Positions 41,205-49,940 are shown, counted from the first letter of the stretch. The stretch is DNA of 64,000 nt from Opitutaceae bacterium (GCA_027482185.1 JAIXWF010000015.1:434001-498000); one strand, 5' to 3'. The notes: a model not told the origin generated them from the letters alone. Numbers and translations: made by a program.

Positions 41205-41716
41205 CCGCGCGGTGCGCCGCCGCGCGTTAGCACCCCGAGCAGCGCCGCCAACACCGCCTCCGCCACAAAAGCCTGCGCATCCGTCCGCGTCGCCCCGGGG
41301 CACTCGACCCGTCCGGTCCATTGCCCGGCAATTCGGCCGCGCGGTCCCCGCTGCACGATCGCCCACCAGGCCATCGGCTCCGCCACGCCCCGGCCGGCAT
41401 CCGGTTCCGCATAGCCCGTCGTCGCGACGCCGACATCGCTCCCGAACAACCGGCACGCGCCCGCCGCCATCTCGAGCGCGACACTTTCGGAAACGCAATT
41501 CACGCGCTTGGCCCCGCGCCGATCGACGCCGAGCAGTTTCACTTTCTCGTCCAGCGTATACGCCGTCACGCCGCCGAGAAAAAACGTCGAGGCGCCCGGG
41601 ATCGCGCCGATCCGCGCCTGCACTCCCCCGCAGGTCAGACTTTCCGCCACCGCCAACGTCAGCCGCGGCGCCGCCAGCAGGCGGGCCTTCAACGCGACGC
41701 CGGCCGCCGGGCTCAT
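41201..41716 (-). CDS. CinA C-terminal-domain protein (NMN deamidase type)
   Basis: 171 residues. Family motifs LTLAVAESLTCGGVQARIGA, STFFLGGVTAYTLDEKVKLL, VSESVALEMAAGACRLFGSD and VGVATTGYAEPDAGRGVAEP are those of the stand-alone CinA-C/PncC nicotinamide-mononucleotide amidohydrolase, which recycles NMN to NaMN. One deviation: the usual GIAGP of the family reads GYAEP here. Its ATG overlaps the SRPBCC gene stop (ATGA), so the two are coupled. The stop codon is inside a CCTTCAA heptamer. Confidence 0.85.
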   Translation of the reverse strand: MSPAAGVALKARLLAAPRLTLAVAESLTCGGVQARIGAIPGASTFFLGGVTAYTLDEKVKLLGVDRRGAKRVNCVSESVALEMAAGACRLFGSDVGVATTGYAEPDAGRGVAEPMAWWAIVQRGPRGRIAGQWTGRVECPGATRTDAQAFVAEAVLAALLGVLTRGGAPRG

Positions 41717-42252
41717 GGCGCCGATTTCTCGGCCAAAACCTTCAACTTCTGCAGCCCGTGTTCGAAATCCGGACCGATCATGCCGTCGAGAAAAAGACCG
41801 ACCCAGCGGTGCAGCGGATTCATCCCGAGCTCGCCCGCATCGACCCACGTCACTTTCACGGCGCCGCCTTCGGCATTCTCGAGCGTAAGCGTGCCCCACG
41901 AGGACATGCCCATGTCGGGAAACTCGAGTTTGTACGCCACGCGTTTCGGGGCCTCGTACACCTCGTACGTCATCTTGCCGTTGCCCTGGGAAACGCTCTC
42001 CCACGAGCTCCACGCGCCGACCCCGGTGGTCTTCTCGGAATAGGCCAGCTTCATCGCCGGATCCTTCTCGAACCAGCTGCCCCAGTCCTTCCAGCGCCGC
42101 AAGTCGCCGAAATACCCGAAAACGGTCTCGGGCTTGGCCTTGATCACGACCGTGCGCTCAACCGTATAGGTGTCCGGCAGAAGGAAACTGATCGCGGCCG
42201 CCAGCAACACCAACGCCGCCAGCCCGGCGACGAGTTTGAGCAGGAATTTCAT
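41713..42252 (-). CDS. SRPBCC-family protein with N-terminal membrane anchor
   Basis: 179 residues from ATG 42252. A hydrophobic anchor (LLKLVAGLAALVLLAAAISF) precedes a START-like lipid/small-molecule-binding fold (YTVERTVVIKAKPETVFGYF, LRRWKDWGSWFEKDPAMKLA, GKMTYEVYEAPKRVAYKLEF). Typical of polyketide-cyclase-type SRPBCC proteins with unknown ligand. It overlaps the CinA-type gene by 4 bp. Confidence 0.85.
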   Translation of the reverse strand: MKFLLKLVAGLAALVLLAAAISFLLPDTYTVERTVVIKAKPETVFGYFGDLRRWKDWGSWFEKDPAMKLAYSEKTTGVGAWSSWESVSQGNGKMTYEVYEAPKRVAYKLEFPDMGMSSWGTLTLENAEGGAVKVTWVDAGELGMNPLHRWVGLFLDGMIGPDFEHGLQKLKVLAEKSAP

Positions 42253-42324
42253 GGGGTGGTAAGAAAGGACGGGCAGCGTGGGCGGTACGAAGGCGTTGCG
42301 CAGCAAAATTTATCGGGGAATCCC

Positions 42325-43080
42325 TCATTTCACCTCGACGCCCACCGGACAGTGGTCGCTGCCCAGCACGTGCGGCTCGATCCAGGCCCGCTTGAGCCGG
42401 GGCTGCAGCACGCCGCTCGCCATCACATAGTCGATCCGCCACCCGATGTTCCGCTCGCGCGCCCCGGCGCGGTACGTCCACCAGCTGTAGTGTCCCGGCC
42501 CTTTTTCGAAGTGCCGGAACGTGTCGACAAAACCGGCGTCCAGGAAATCGCGGAACCCGGCCCGCTCCTGGTCCGAAAATCCCGGGTTGCCCACGTTTTC
42601 CTTGGGCCGTGCCAAATCGATTTCCTCGTGCGCCACGTTCAGATCCCCGCAAAACAGCACCGGCTTCCGTTTCTCCAATTTCTTCGCGTACGCCAGCAAC
42701 GCCCTATCCCACGCCTGCCGGAATCCGATCCGCGCCAATTCGGACTGCGCGTTCGGCACATAGACGCCGATCACGTAGCAATCCTCGAACTCCGCCGTCA
42801 CCGCGCGGCCCTCCGCGTCGTGCTCCGGGGATCCGATCCCGAGCTGCACCGCCAACGGCTTCCGTTTCGTGAACAACGCCGTCCCGCTGTAGCCCTTTTT
42901 CTCCGCCGCGTTCCACACCACCTCGTAGCCCTTCGGCCACGTCACGTGCTGCACGTCGCCGGCCGTCGCTTTCACCTCCTGCAGGCAAATCACGTCGGCT
43001 TTCCCGGCCTCCATCCATTCGAGCAGGCCCTTGCCCAAGGCCGCGCGCACCCCGTTCACATTCCAGGAGACCAATTTCAT
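42325..43080 (-). CDS. xthA: Exodeoxyribonuclease III
   Basis: 251 residues. All catalytic motifs of the ExoIII/AP-endonuclease family are present: KLVSWNVNGVRAA, ICLQEVKA (metal Glu), CGDLNVAHEEIDLARPKEN, WTYRAGARERNIGWRIDYVM and LGSDHCPVGVEV (Asp-His pair). It removes abasic sites and 3' blocks during base excision repair. First of three minus-strand genes but separated from the next by 72 bases. Confidence 0.96.
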   Translation of the reverse strand: MKLVSWNVNGVRAALGKGLLEWMEAGKADVICLQEVKATAGDVQHVTWPKGYEVVWNAAEKKGYSGTALFTKRKPLAVQLGIGSPEHDAEGRAVTAEFEDCYVIGVYVPNAQSELARIGFRQAWDRALLAYAKKLEKRKPVLFCGDLNVAHEEIDLARPKENVGNPGFSDQERAGFRDFLDAGFVDTFRHFEKGPGHYSWWTYRAGARERNIGWRIDYVMASGVLQPRLKRAWIEPHVLGSDHCPVGVEVK

Positions 43081-43219
43081 CGCCGCGACGTTACCAAAGC
43101 CGCGCCGCAGGTCCGCAACCTGTTATTTGCCCCGCCGCCCGCCCGGACCCGCAACCGTTCATCCTGAATCGCTCGCTTTCCCGCCGCTCCCGGCCACGTT
43201 CCCCGACTTTTCCACACCC

Positions 43220-44209
43220 ATGATCTCCTCCCTCTCCCGCCTCCTCGCCCCGGCCTTCATCGGCTGCGCGTTGCCGCTTGCGCTCGTCGCCGCCGACAAC
43301 GCCGCCGCCGTCAAGGGCTTCGCCCCCGTCTCCGTCTCCTCGGCCAATTACCGCACCACGCCGCGCGACGAACTCGTCCGCGCCGTCGACGGCGACCGCG
43401 CCGCCGTCAATCCCGAGACCCCCGGCCTCAAGCCCCTCTCCGCCCCCATCCACTTCATCTTCATGCCGGGCGAAATCTACGACGCCGACCTCACCTACGA
43501 GCAGCTGACGGAAATGCTCACGCCCGCCCTCGCCAAAAAGGGCTACGTCAACGGCGCCGACGCCCAAGGCCTCATCCGCGAACCCGCCAAAGTCACCCTC
43601 GTCCTCCGCGTCCACTACGGCACCCGCACCTGGCGCCTCCCCACCGTCCGCGCCACCGACCTCACGTGGGCCGACGGCATGGTCCCCCGCCGCAAGGGCA
43701 AGGGCCTCCACAATCTCGGCGCCGAGCAAACCTGGGAATACCGCGCCGGCGGCAACGACGACTCCCTCAATGCCGCCGCGGCCAACGCCGCCAACACCCA
43801 GTCCTTCGGTTTCGGCAGCGGCGGTGGCGGCGGAGGGGCAGCCGCCGGCGGTTCCGCGGGCGGCGGCGGCGCGGCCCAAGGCGCCCTCACCCCCGGTCTC
43901 GGTTCCAACGCCGGCGTCGGCGGCGTCGAATACGGCTCCACCCGCGATTTCCACCTCATCGTCGTCGACGCCTTCGACTACCAGGAACTGAAGAAGGAAG
44001 GGAAATCCGCCCGCCGCCTCTGGACGACTTTCGTCTCCGCCCCGAAGGAACCGAAACAGAACTTCTCCGACCTCGCCTCCACCCTCATCCGCAACGCCAC
44101 GCCCTACTTCGGCGAAACCACCCGCGGCATGCAGGTCTACTCCGACACCCGCGCCGAAGTGAAAATCGGCGAAATGATCGAGGTCAAAGAACCGGCCAAG
44201 ACGCCGTAA
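43220..44209 (+). CDS. Exported protein of unknown function with Gly-rich insert
   Basis: 329 residues from ATG 43220. Signal peptide (LLAPAFIGCALPLALVAADN) then a domain with FMPGEIYDADLTYEQLTEML, VTLVLRVHYGTRTWRLP and later FHLIVVDAFDYQELKKEGKS, ARRLWTTFVSAPKEPKQNFS. Between them is a low-complexity Gly/Ala/Ser insert of about 40 residues (residues ~195-235). I do not recognise the family. The pattern (conserved ends, 'FHLIVVDAFDY') is that of an envelope protein. The C-terminus is charged (VKEPAKTP). Stands alone between xthA and the PLP gene. Confidence 0.65.
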   Translation: MISSLSRLLAPAFIGCALPLALVAADNAAAVKGFAPVSVSSANYRTTPRDELVRAVDGDRAAVNPETPGLKPLSAPIHFIFMPGEIYDADLTYEQLTEMLTPALAKKGYVNGADAQGLIREPAKVTLVLRVHYGTRTWRLPTVRATDLTWADGMVPRRKGKGLHNLGAEQTWEYRAGGNDDSLNAAAANAANTQSFGFGSGGGGGGAAAGGSAGGGGAAQGALTPGLGSNAGVGGVEYGSTRDFHLIVVDAFDYQELKKEGKSARRLWTTFVSAPKEPKQNFSDLASTLIRNATPYFGETTRGMQVYSDTRAEVKIGEMIEVKEPAKTP

Positions 44210-44283
44210 CCGCGCCCGCCCGCTCCGCCCGCGGGGCCGGAGCCGCACCATGACGCACGGGACACACGTTCCCGTTGCCAACC

Positions 44284-44319
44284 GGGACCGCGCCGCGAAG
44301 GCTCGGTCCCCGCTTCGCG
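44284..44319 (+). promoter_or_regulatory. Overlapping alternative hairpins in the PLP-enzyme leader
   Basis: GGGACCG (44284-44290) pairs with CGGTCCC (44304-44310), while CGCGAAG (44294-44300) pairs with CTTCGCG (44313-44319). The two stems interlock and cannot form as one nested structure; the second ends two bases before the start codon. It could be a control element, but 7-bp GC stems also arise by chance here. Confidence 0.35.
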
Positions 44320-44321
44320 CC

Positions 44322-45836
44322 ATGTCCGCCTTCACCCATCTGCCGCTCGGTCAACGCATCCCGCCCAGCCCGCACGCCGTGTCGTGCAGCTTGCCGACGA
44401 TGTCCGCCGTCCGCGGCTACGAGGAAAAGGACCCGGCCGTCATGGATCGGCTCACCTCCGGCTACCCGCGCTTCGTCGTCCATCCGTTCGCCAAACAGCT
44501 CGCCGCCCACTTCGTCGCCTCCGTCCCCGCCCTGCGCGACCGCACGCTCTGGCTCACGACGTCGCCGCGCCTGAGCCACGCGTTGGCCTCGTTTCTCAAG
44601 GACCAATTTCCCGCCGCGGCCGTGGAAACGTTTTCCCGCGACGGCCTCTCCGGTGTCGCCCACACCCCGGCCGCCGACCTCGCCGCCCGCGCCAAGACCT
44701 TTCTCCAAAACGTCGGCGGCTTCGTCTCTTCCCGCGAAGCCGAGGACCACCTCGTCCGCCTCGGCCTCGTGCCCGCCCCGTTCGCGGAAACGGTTTCGTC
44801 CGGCGACGCCCCCGCCGAGATCCGCGCCGCCCTCCGCCGCGCGCTCCCCGGCGCGGCCGACGCCGACCTCCACCTCGCCGGCTGCGGCATGAACGCCGTC
44901 TACGCCGCCTTCCGCGCCGCCGCCGACCTCCAGGCCGCCCGCGGCCGCACCGTCTGGCTCCAGCTCGGCTGGCTCTACCTCGACACCATCGCGATCCTCA
45001 AACGTTTCACGAACGCGCCCGCCGACTACGTCTACATCCGCGACCCGCTCGATCTCGAAGGCATCGCGCGCATCTTCGCGAAACACGGCCATCGCATCGC
45101 CGGCATCGTCGCCGAACTGCCGACCAATCCGCTCATCCAGACGCCGGACATCCCCGCGCTCGCCGATCTCTGCCGCCGCCACGGGGCCCATTTCATCGTC
45201 GATCCCTCCGTCGCCTCCGTCTTCAGCGTCGACGTGCTCCCGCACTGCGACGTCGTCGCCACCAGCCTCACGAAGTACACCGCCAGCGAAGGCGACCTCA
45301 CCGCCGGCCTCGTCGCGATCAATCCCGCCGGCGCCGATGCCGCGGAACTCCGCCGCCGCGTCGCCGCGGAACTCGAGCCGGTCTATCCGCGCGACCTCGC
45401 CCGCCTCGCGTTGCAGATTCGCGAAACGGAATCCGTGCTCGCGCGCATCGACGCCGGCACCGCCCGCGTCGCCGCCTTCCTCGCCGCGCACCCGAAGGTC
45501 GCCCGCGTTTACTGGGCCCTGCAGCCCGACTCGCGCGCCAACTACCTCCGCCTCGCCCGCCGGCCCGATGCGACCGGCGGCATGATCTCCTTCACGCTGC
45601 GCGGGCCGATGGAACCGTTCTACGACCGCCTCCGCCTGCCCAAGGGCCCGAGCTTCGGCATGAAGACGACGCTCATCTGTCCCTTCATGTACCTCGCGCA
45701 CTACGACCTCGTGACGACGCCCGCCGGCCTCGCCGAACTCGCCGCGAGCAAACTCGACCCCGATCTCCTGCGTCTCTGCTGCGGCACCGAACCCGCCGAG
45801 GACATCATCGCCTCCCTGGCCGAAGCCCTCGGCTGA
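44322..45836 (+). CDS. Cys/Met-metabolism PLP-dependent enzyme (cystathionine gamma-synthase-like)
   Basis: 504 residues from ATG 44322; an ATG at 44250 would add 24 residues. It belongs to the fold-type I Cys/Met family in a long subgroup: substrate loop AGCGMNAVYAAFRAAADLQA, AELPTNPLIQTPDIPALADL, and the PLP lysine in VATSLTKYTASEGDLTAG. The N-terminal extension of about 120 residues (LPLGQRIPPSPHAVSCSLPT, VMDRLTSGYPRFVVHPFAKQ) is typical of this subgroup, seen in proteobacteria and Verrucomicrobia. Likely a trans-sulfuration or O-acyl-homoserine sulfhydrylation step; the exact reaction is unclear. The leader shows alternative hairpins. Confidence 0.8.
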   Translation: MSAFTHLPLGQRIPPSPHAVSCSLPTMSAVRGYEEKDPAVMDRLTSGYPRFVVHPFAKQLAAHFVASVPALRDRTLWLTTSPRLSHALASFLKDQFPAAAVETFSRDGLSGVAHTPAADLAARAKTFLQNVGGFVSSREAEDHLVRLGLVPAPFAETVSSGDAPAEIRAALRRALPGAADADLHLAGCGMNAVYAAFRAAADLQAARGRTVWLQLGWLYLDTIAILKRFTNAPADYVYIRDPLDLEGIARIFAKHGHRIAGIVAELPTNPLIQTPDIPALADLCRRHGAHFIVDPSVASVFSVDVLPHCDVVATSLTKYTASEGDLTAGLVAINPAGADAAELRRRVAAELEPVYPRDLARLALQIRETESVLARIDAGTARVAAFLAAHPKVARVYWALQPDSRANYLRLARRPDATGGMISFTLRGPMEPFYDRLRLPKGPSFGMKTTLICPFMYLAHYDLVTTPAGLAELAASKLDPDLLRLCCGTEPAEDIIASLAEALG

Positions 45837-45970
45837 GCCCGGGATCTTTTGTCGGGAGTTGAATGTTGGGTGTCGGGAAAACGATCCGCCGCGTCCCATC
45901 TCGTTTTCCCAACTTGGAAAATCGGAATTCCCGCTTTGCCCTTTTCCGCCGTTTCACTCTGCGCCCCCGC

Positions 45971-46034
45971 CAATTTCCCAATTTCCCAATTTCCCAATTT
46001 CCCAATTTCCCAATTTCCCAATTTCCCAATTTCG
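45971..46034. repeat. (CAATTTCC)8 tandem octamer
   Basis: Seven perfect CAATTTCC units and one ending in CG. The 308-base gap 45837-46144 also contains TTGAATG TTGGGTG words at 45858-45871; nothing in it looks coding. Confidence 0.92.
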
Positions 46035-46100
46035 CCTTCCGCCTTTCCCGTCCTGTTCCTCCCCCTTCCACCGTCCTGTCCCTCCTGTCCCCTGCCTTAG

Positions 46101-46144
46101 ATTTCCGGTCTCCGGTCTCCGGTTTCCCCTCTCCGGTTTCCCCC
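46101..46144. repeat. CGGTCTC heptamers upstream of the DUF167 gene
   Basis: ATTTCCGGTCTCCGGTCTCC followed by GGTTTCCCCTCTCCGGTTTC, reaching the base before the ATG at 46145. Same word family as 23938-24013 and 49941-50030. Confidence 0.82.
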
Positions 46145-46414
46145 ATGCCCGCCTCCTGTCTCCTCGCCATCAAAGCCATCCCCAACGCCCCGCGCAGCGC
46201 GGTCGTCGGTTGGCTCGGCGACGCCCTGAAGGTCAAGGTCCACGCCCCGCCCGTCGAGGGCCGCGCCAATGAGGCGCTCTGCGAATTTCTCGCCGCCGAA
46301 TTCGGCCTGCCGCGCCGCGCCGTGACCGTCGAGCGCGGCGACACCTCGCGCCAGAAAACGGTCCGCCTCGCCGGCCTCTCCCTCGCCGACGTGCACGCGC
46401 GTTTCCCGCGTTAG
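46145..46414 (+). CDS. DUF167 (UPF0235, YggU-like) protein
   Basis: 89 residues. Contains LLAIKAIPNAPRSAVVGWLG, LKVKVHAPPVEGRANEALCE and the DTSRQKTVRLAGLSL tail, the full signature of DUF167. The fold is small and RNA-binding-like, but no function has been settled. The start is fixed by the repeat array that ends at base 46144. Confidence 0.9.
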   Translation: MPASCLLAIKAIPNAPRSAVVGWLGDALKVKVHAPPVEGRANEALCEFLAAEFGLPRRAVTVERGDTSRQKTVRLAGLSLADVHARFPR

Positions 46415-46485
46415 CCCCCCACGGCGCCGCCTCCCCCGTCTGGGCGATTGCGTCTTCGCAGGAATTGGCGGATAAACTCCGCGTC

Positions 46486-47409
46486 ATGCGCCCGGCCTTT
46501 CTCGGCCTCCTGCTCTGCTTCCTCGCCCCGCTCGCGGCGGCCGCCCCCGCCGCCGGGAAAATGTCCGCGGTCCAAATCGGTCCGCGCATCGATGTCTCCG
46601 TCGGCGGCGATTTCTTCACCAGCTATCGCTGCGACCCGGACGAAAAGTACCCGTTTCTCTTTCCCGTCAACGGCCCCTCCGGCGCCTCCGTCACCTCGCT
46701 GCGCAACGGTCGCTACCCGCACCACTCGTCGCTCTTCTTCGGCTGCGACCGCGTCAACGGCGGCAACTACTGGCAGGACCGCCTCGAGACCGGCCGCATC
46801 GTCTCCGCCGGCGCCGTCGTTGCTAAAAACTCCGCCGCCGCCGTCGTCGTGACCGACACCTGCCTCTGGCAACGCCCCGGCGCCGAACCGCCGCTCCGCG
46901 ACCGCCGCCGGATCGCGTTCTCCGCCCCCGCGCCCGACCTGCGGCAGATCGATTTCGAAATCGAACTCGAGGCCCTGGCCGACGTCGTCATCGGCAAGAC
47001 CAACCACTCCCTCCTCGGCGTCCGCCTCGATCCCGATCTCGCCCCGGCCGCCGGGGGCACCCTCGTCGACGCCGCCGGCCGTATCGGGGAATCGGGTACC
47101 TTCGGCCAAACCTCCCCCTGGCTCGCCGCCTACGGCCCGCGCGCCCGCGGCCGCCCCGAAGGCCTTGCCGTTTTCCAACATCCGTCCAACCCCGGCGCGC
47201 CCGCCCCGTGGTTCACGCGCGACTACGGTTTCCTTTCGCCGACCCCGATGTACTGGCCCGCCGACGGCGTCGCCACCCGGCTCGCCCGCGGGCAACGGCT
47301 CGCGCTGCGCTACCGGATATTGATCTTCGCCGGCGATCCGGCGGCCCTCGACTTCGCCGCCCGCTTCGCCGCCTACGCCGCCGAAACTCCTGTCCCTTTT
47401 CCGCCATGA
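46486..47409 (+). CDS. PmoA-like (DUF6807) exported protein
   Basis: 307 residues from ATG 46486. Signal peptide (LGLLLCFLAPLAAAAPAAGK) and a beta-rich domain with FFTSYRCDPDEKYPFLFPVN, SVTSLRNGRYPHHSSLFFGC and GRIGESGTFGQTSPWLAAYG. The 'RYPHHxSLFFG' motif marks the family annotated 'PmoA-like', which despite the name is common in sugar-catabolic clusters of Planctomycetes and Verrucomicrobia. Likely acts on or binds a sugar derivative outside the cytoplasm. Its stop overlaps the next start (ATGA). Confidence 0.82.
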   Translation: MRPAFLGLLLCFLAPLAAAAPAAGKMSAVQIGPRIDVSVGGDFFTSYRCDPDEKYPFLFPVNGPSGASVTSLRNGRYPHHSSLFFGCDRVNGGNYWQDRLETGRIVSAGAVVAKNSAAAVVVTDTCLWQRPGAEPPLRDRRRIAFSAPAPDLRQIDFEIELEALADVVIGKTNHSLLGVRLDPDLAPAAGGTLVDAAGRIGESGTFGQTSPWLAAYGPRARGRPEGLAVFQHPSNPGAPAPWFTRDYGFLSPTPMYWPADGVATRLARGQRLALRYRILIFAGDPAALDFAARFAAYAAETPVPFPP

Positions 47410-48785
47410 CTCCGCTGACCCGCCGCCAGTTCACGCGCTCCGCCCTCGCCGGCGCCGGCCTGCTCGCCGCCCCGCAGATCGTGCCGTCCCGTCTCTTCGG
47501 CGCCTCCGCCCCGAGCAACCGCATCCGCCTCGCCCAGATCGGCTGCGGCCGCATCGCCCTCGGCCACGACATGCCCGCCGTCCTCCACGCCGGCCTTGCC
47601 GACTACGTCGCCGTCTGCGACGTCGACCGCGACCGCGCCGCCGGCGGCCGCGCCTTCGTCGAAAAATTTCACCGCGAACAAGGCACGCCCCTGCCGAAAA
47701 TCGATGTCGTCGGCGACTACCGCGAACTCGTTTCCCGCCCCGACATCGACGGCTTCGTCATCAGCACCCCCGACCACTGGCACGCCGAACCCGCCCTCGC
47801 CGCCGTCATGGCCGGCAAGGATGTCTACCTGCAGAAACCGATGACGATGACGCACGCCGAGGGCGTCCTCCTCCGCGCCGCGGTGGCGAAATCCGGCCGC
47901 ATCTTCCAGCTCGGCTCGCAGCAACGTTCGAGCCAGCAGTTCCGCCGCGCCTGCGAACTCGTCCGCAGCGGCCGCCTCGGCCGCCTCCGCGCCGTCGAGA
48001 TCGGCCTCCCGATCGATCCCACCGCGCCCGACCAACCGGAACAGCCGGTCCCCGCCGGCCTCGACTACGACCGCTGGCTCGGGCCCACGCCCTTCGCCCC
48101 CTACACCGAGCAACGCGTCCACGGCAAAGTCGTCGCCGATCGCCCGGGTTGGCTCCGCCACGACGCCTATTGCCTCGGCATGATCACCGGCTGGGGCGCG
48201 CACCACTACGACATTCTCCACTGGGCCCTCGACGCCGAGGCCTCCGGCCCGCTCAAGATCGAAGGCCGCGCCGATTTCCCGACCAATAAAATCTGGAACG
48301 TCCACGGCGCCTACCGCGTGGAGCTCGAGTATCCCGGCGCCGTAAAGGTCACCGTCGCCGACACGTTTCCCAACGGCCTCCGCTTCATCGGCGACGAGGG
48401 CTGGATCTTCGTCTCGCGCGGCTCCGAGCCCACCAAGGACCCGTCCGTCCCGCGCGGCCGCCTCCGCCCCCTCGACGCCAGCCGCCCCGAATTGCTCGAT
48501 CCCGCCGGCCTCAAGGTCGAGCTGCCCCGCAGCACCGAGCACCACCTCAACTGGCTCGAAGCCGTGCGCGCGCGCACCGCCCCGCTCGTGCCCGCCCCCG
48601 TCGCCCACCGCCCCAACACCGCCTGCATCGTCAGCTGGATCGCGATGAAACTCGGCCGGCCCCTCCGCTGGGACGCCGCCGCCGAGCGCTTCGTCGGCGA
48701 CCCGGCCGCCGACGCCCTCCTCGCCCGGCCCGAACGCGGCGCCTACGGCGCCGTCCGCCTCGCCGCCCGGCTCTGCGTGGCCTGA
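47406..48785 (+). CDS. Exported Gfo/Idh/MocA-family oxidoreductase
   Basis: 459 residues. Tat-type signal RRQFTRSALAGAGLLAAP, then an NAD(P)-binding fold RIRLAQIGCGRIALGHDMPA, DGFVISTPDHWHAEPALAAV, GKDVYLQKPMTMTHAEGVLL (catalytic Lys of the EKP/QKP motif), and a second domain GMITGWGAHHYDILHWALDA. This exported subgroup is abundant in Planctomycetes and Verrucomicrobia. The substrate is a sugar or polyol, undefined. Overlaps the PmoA-like gene by 4 bp and is followed after 17 bases by an enolase-superfamily gene. Confidence 0.92.
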   Translation: MTPLTRRQFTRSALAGAGLLAAPQIVPSRLFGASAPSNRIRLAQIGCGRIALGHDMPAVLHAGLADYVAVCDVDRDRAAGGRAFVEKFHREQGTPLPKIDVVGDYRELVSRPDIDGFVISTPDHWHAEPALAAVMAGKDVYLQKPMTMTHAEGVLLRAAVAKSGRIFQLGSQQRSSQQFRRACELVRSGRLGRLRAVEIGLPIDPTAPDQPEQPVPAGLDYDRWLGPTPFAPYTEQRVHGKVVADRPGWLRHDAYCLGMITGWGAHHYDILHWALDAEASGPLKIEGRADFPTNKIWNVHGAYRVELEYPGAVKVTVADTFPNGLRFIGDEGWIFVSRGSEPTKDPSVPRGRLRPLDASRPELLDPAGLKVELPRSTEHHLNWLEAVRARTAPLVPAPVAHRPNTACIVSWIAMKLGRPLRWDAAAERFVGDPAADALLARPERGAYGAVRLAARLCVA

Positions 48786-48802
48786 ACCGCCGCCGCCCCG
48801 CG

Positions 48803-49933
48803 ATGAAGATCGAGCGCATCGAGCTCTTCCCCGTTCGGTATCCCATGGTCGGATACTTCAAATTCTTCGCCGGCCCCGCCGGCGAGGCCGGCCGCGCCGC
48901 GATCGTCGTCAAGCTCACGGCCGACGACGGCACCGTCGGCTGGGGCGAAAGCGTCCCTCTCCCCACGTGGAGCGACGAGACGCCCGAGGGCGCCCTCGCC
49001 GCCCTCCGCCGCTACTTCGCCCCCGCCCTGCTCGGCCACGATCCCTCGGACCTCGCCGGCGCCCAGCGACGGCTCGATGCCGCGATCGCCCCCGCCTTCG
49101 GCCCCGGCCAACCCATCGCGCGCGCCGGCCTCGATCTCGCGTTGCACGATCTCGCCGGCCGCGCCGCCGGCGTGCCCCTGCACCGGCTCTGGAACCGGCC
49201 CCGCGGCGGGCCGCTCACCCTCAGCTGGACGGTCAACGCCCGCTCCCTCGACGACGTCCCCGCCCTCGTCGCCGCCGGCCGCGCCCGCGGCTACCGCCAC
49301 TTCAACCTCAAGGTCGCGCCCGATCCCGAGTTCGACGTCGCCCTCGCCCGGCAGGTCCGCGCCCTCGCGCCGGGCTGTTTCCTCTGGGCCGACGCCAACT
49401 GCGGCTACGATCCCGCCACGGCCCTTGCCGCCGCGCCGCGCCTGGCCGACGCCGGCGTCGACGTGCTCGAGGCCCCCGTCCGCCCCAACCGCATTTCCGC
49501 GTACCAGGAACTGAAGAAACAGGGCGCCCTCCCGATCTACATGGACGAAGGCGTCGTCTCGCCCGTCGAACTCGCGGAGTTCATCCGCCTCGGCATGCTC
49601 GACGGCGTCGCCCAGAAACCCGCCCGCTGCGGCGGCCTCTGGTCCTGCCGCCAACAGATCGAACTGCTCCAGCAAAACCACCTGCCCTTCCTCGGCAGCG
49701 GCCTGACCGACCCCGACATTTCCCTCGCCGGCATGCTCGCCCTCTACGCCGCCTACGGCCTCGCCAAACCCGCCGCGCTCAACGGCCCGCAGTTCCTCGG
49801 CGCGAGCCTGCTGAAAACTCCGCTCCAAGTGATCGCCGGCACCCTCGCCGTGCCGGAAGGCCCCGGCCTCGGCATCGAAGTCGACGAAGCCGCCGTCCGC
49901 GACCTCTCCGCCCGCACCGGCAACTGGTCCTGA
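48803..49933 (+). CDS. Mandelate racemase/muconate lactonizing (enolase superfamily) enzyme
   Basis: 376 residues. N-terminal capping domain VGWGESVPLPTWSDETPEGA, then a barrel with RHFNLKVAPDPEFDVAL (base Lys), FLWADANCGYDPATAL (metal Asp), VLEAPVRPNRISAYQELKKQ (metal Glu) and LPIYMDEGVVSPVELAEFIR (metal Asp/Glu). Such enzymes dehydrate, racemise or cycloisomerise sugar acids and related acids. As the third gene after the PmoA-like and Gfo genes it suggests a short sugar-acid pathway. Substrate not predictable from sequence alone. Confidence 0.9.
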   Translation: MKIERIELFPVRYPMVGYFKFFAGPAGEAGRAAIVVKLTADDGTVGWGESVPLPTWSDETPEGALAALRRYFAPALLGHDPSDLAGAQRRLDAAIAPAFGPGQPIARAGLDLALHDLAGRAAGVPLHRLWNRPRGGPLTLSWTVNARSLDDVPALVAAGRARGYRHFNLKVAPDPEFDVALARQVRALAPGCFLWADANCGYDPATALAAAPRLADAGVDVLEAPVRPNRISAYQELKKQGALPIYMDEGVVSPVELAEFIRLGMLDGVAQKPARCGGLWSCRQQIELLQQNHLPFLGSGLTDPDISLAGMLALYAAYGLAKPAALNGPQFLGASLLKTPLQVIAGTLAVPEGPGLGIEVDEAAVRDLSARTGNWS

Positions 49934-49940
49934 GTCTTCC

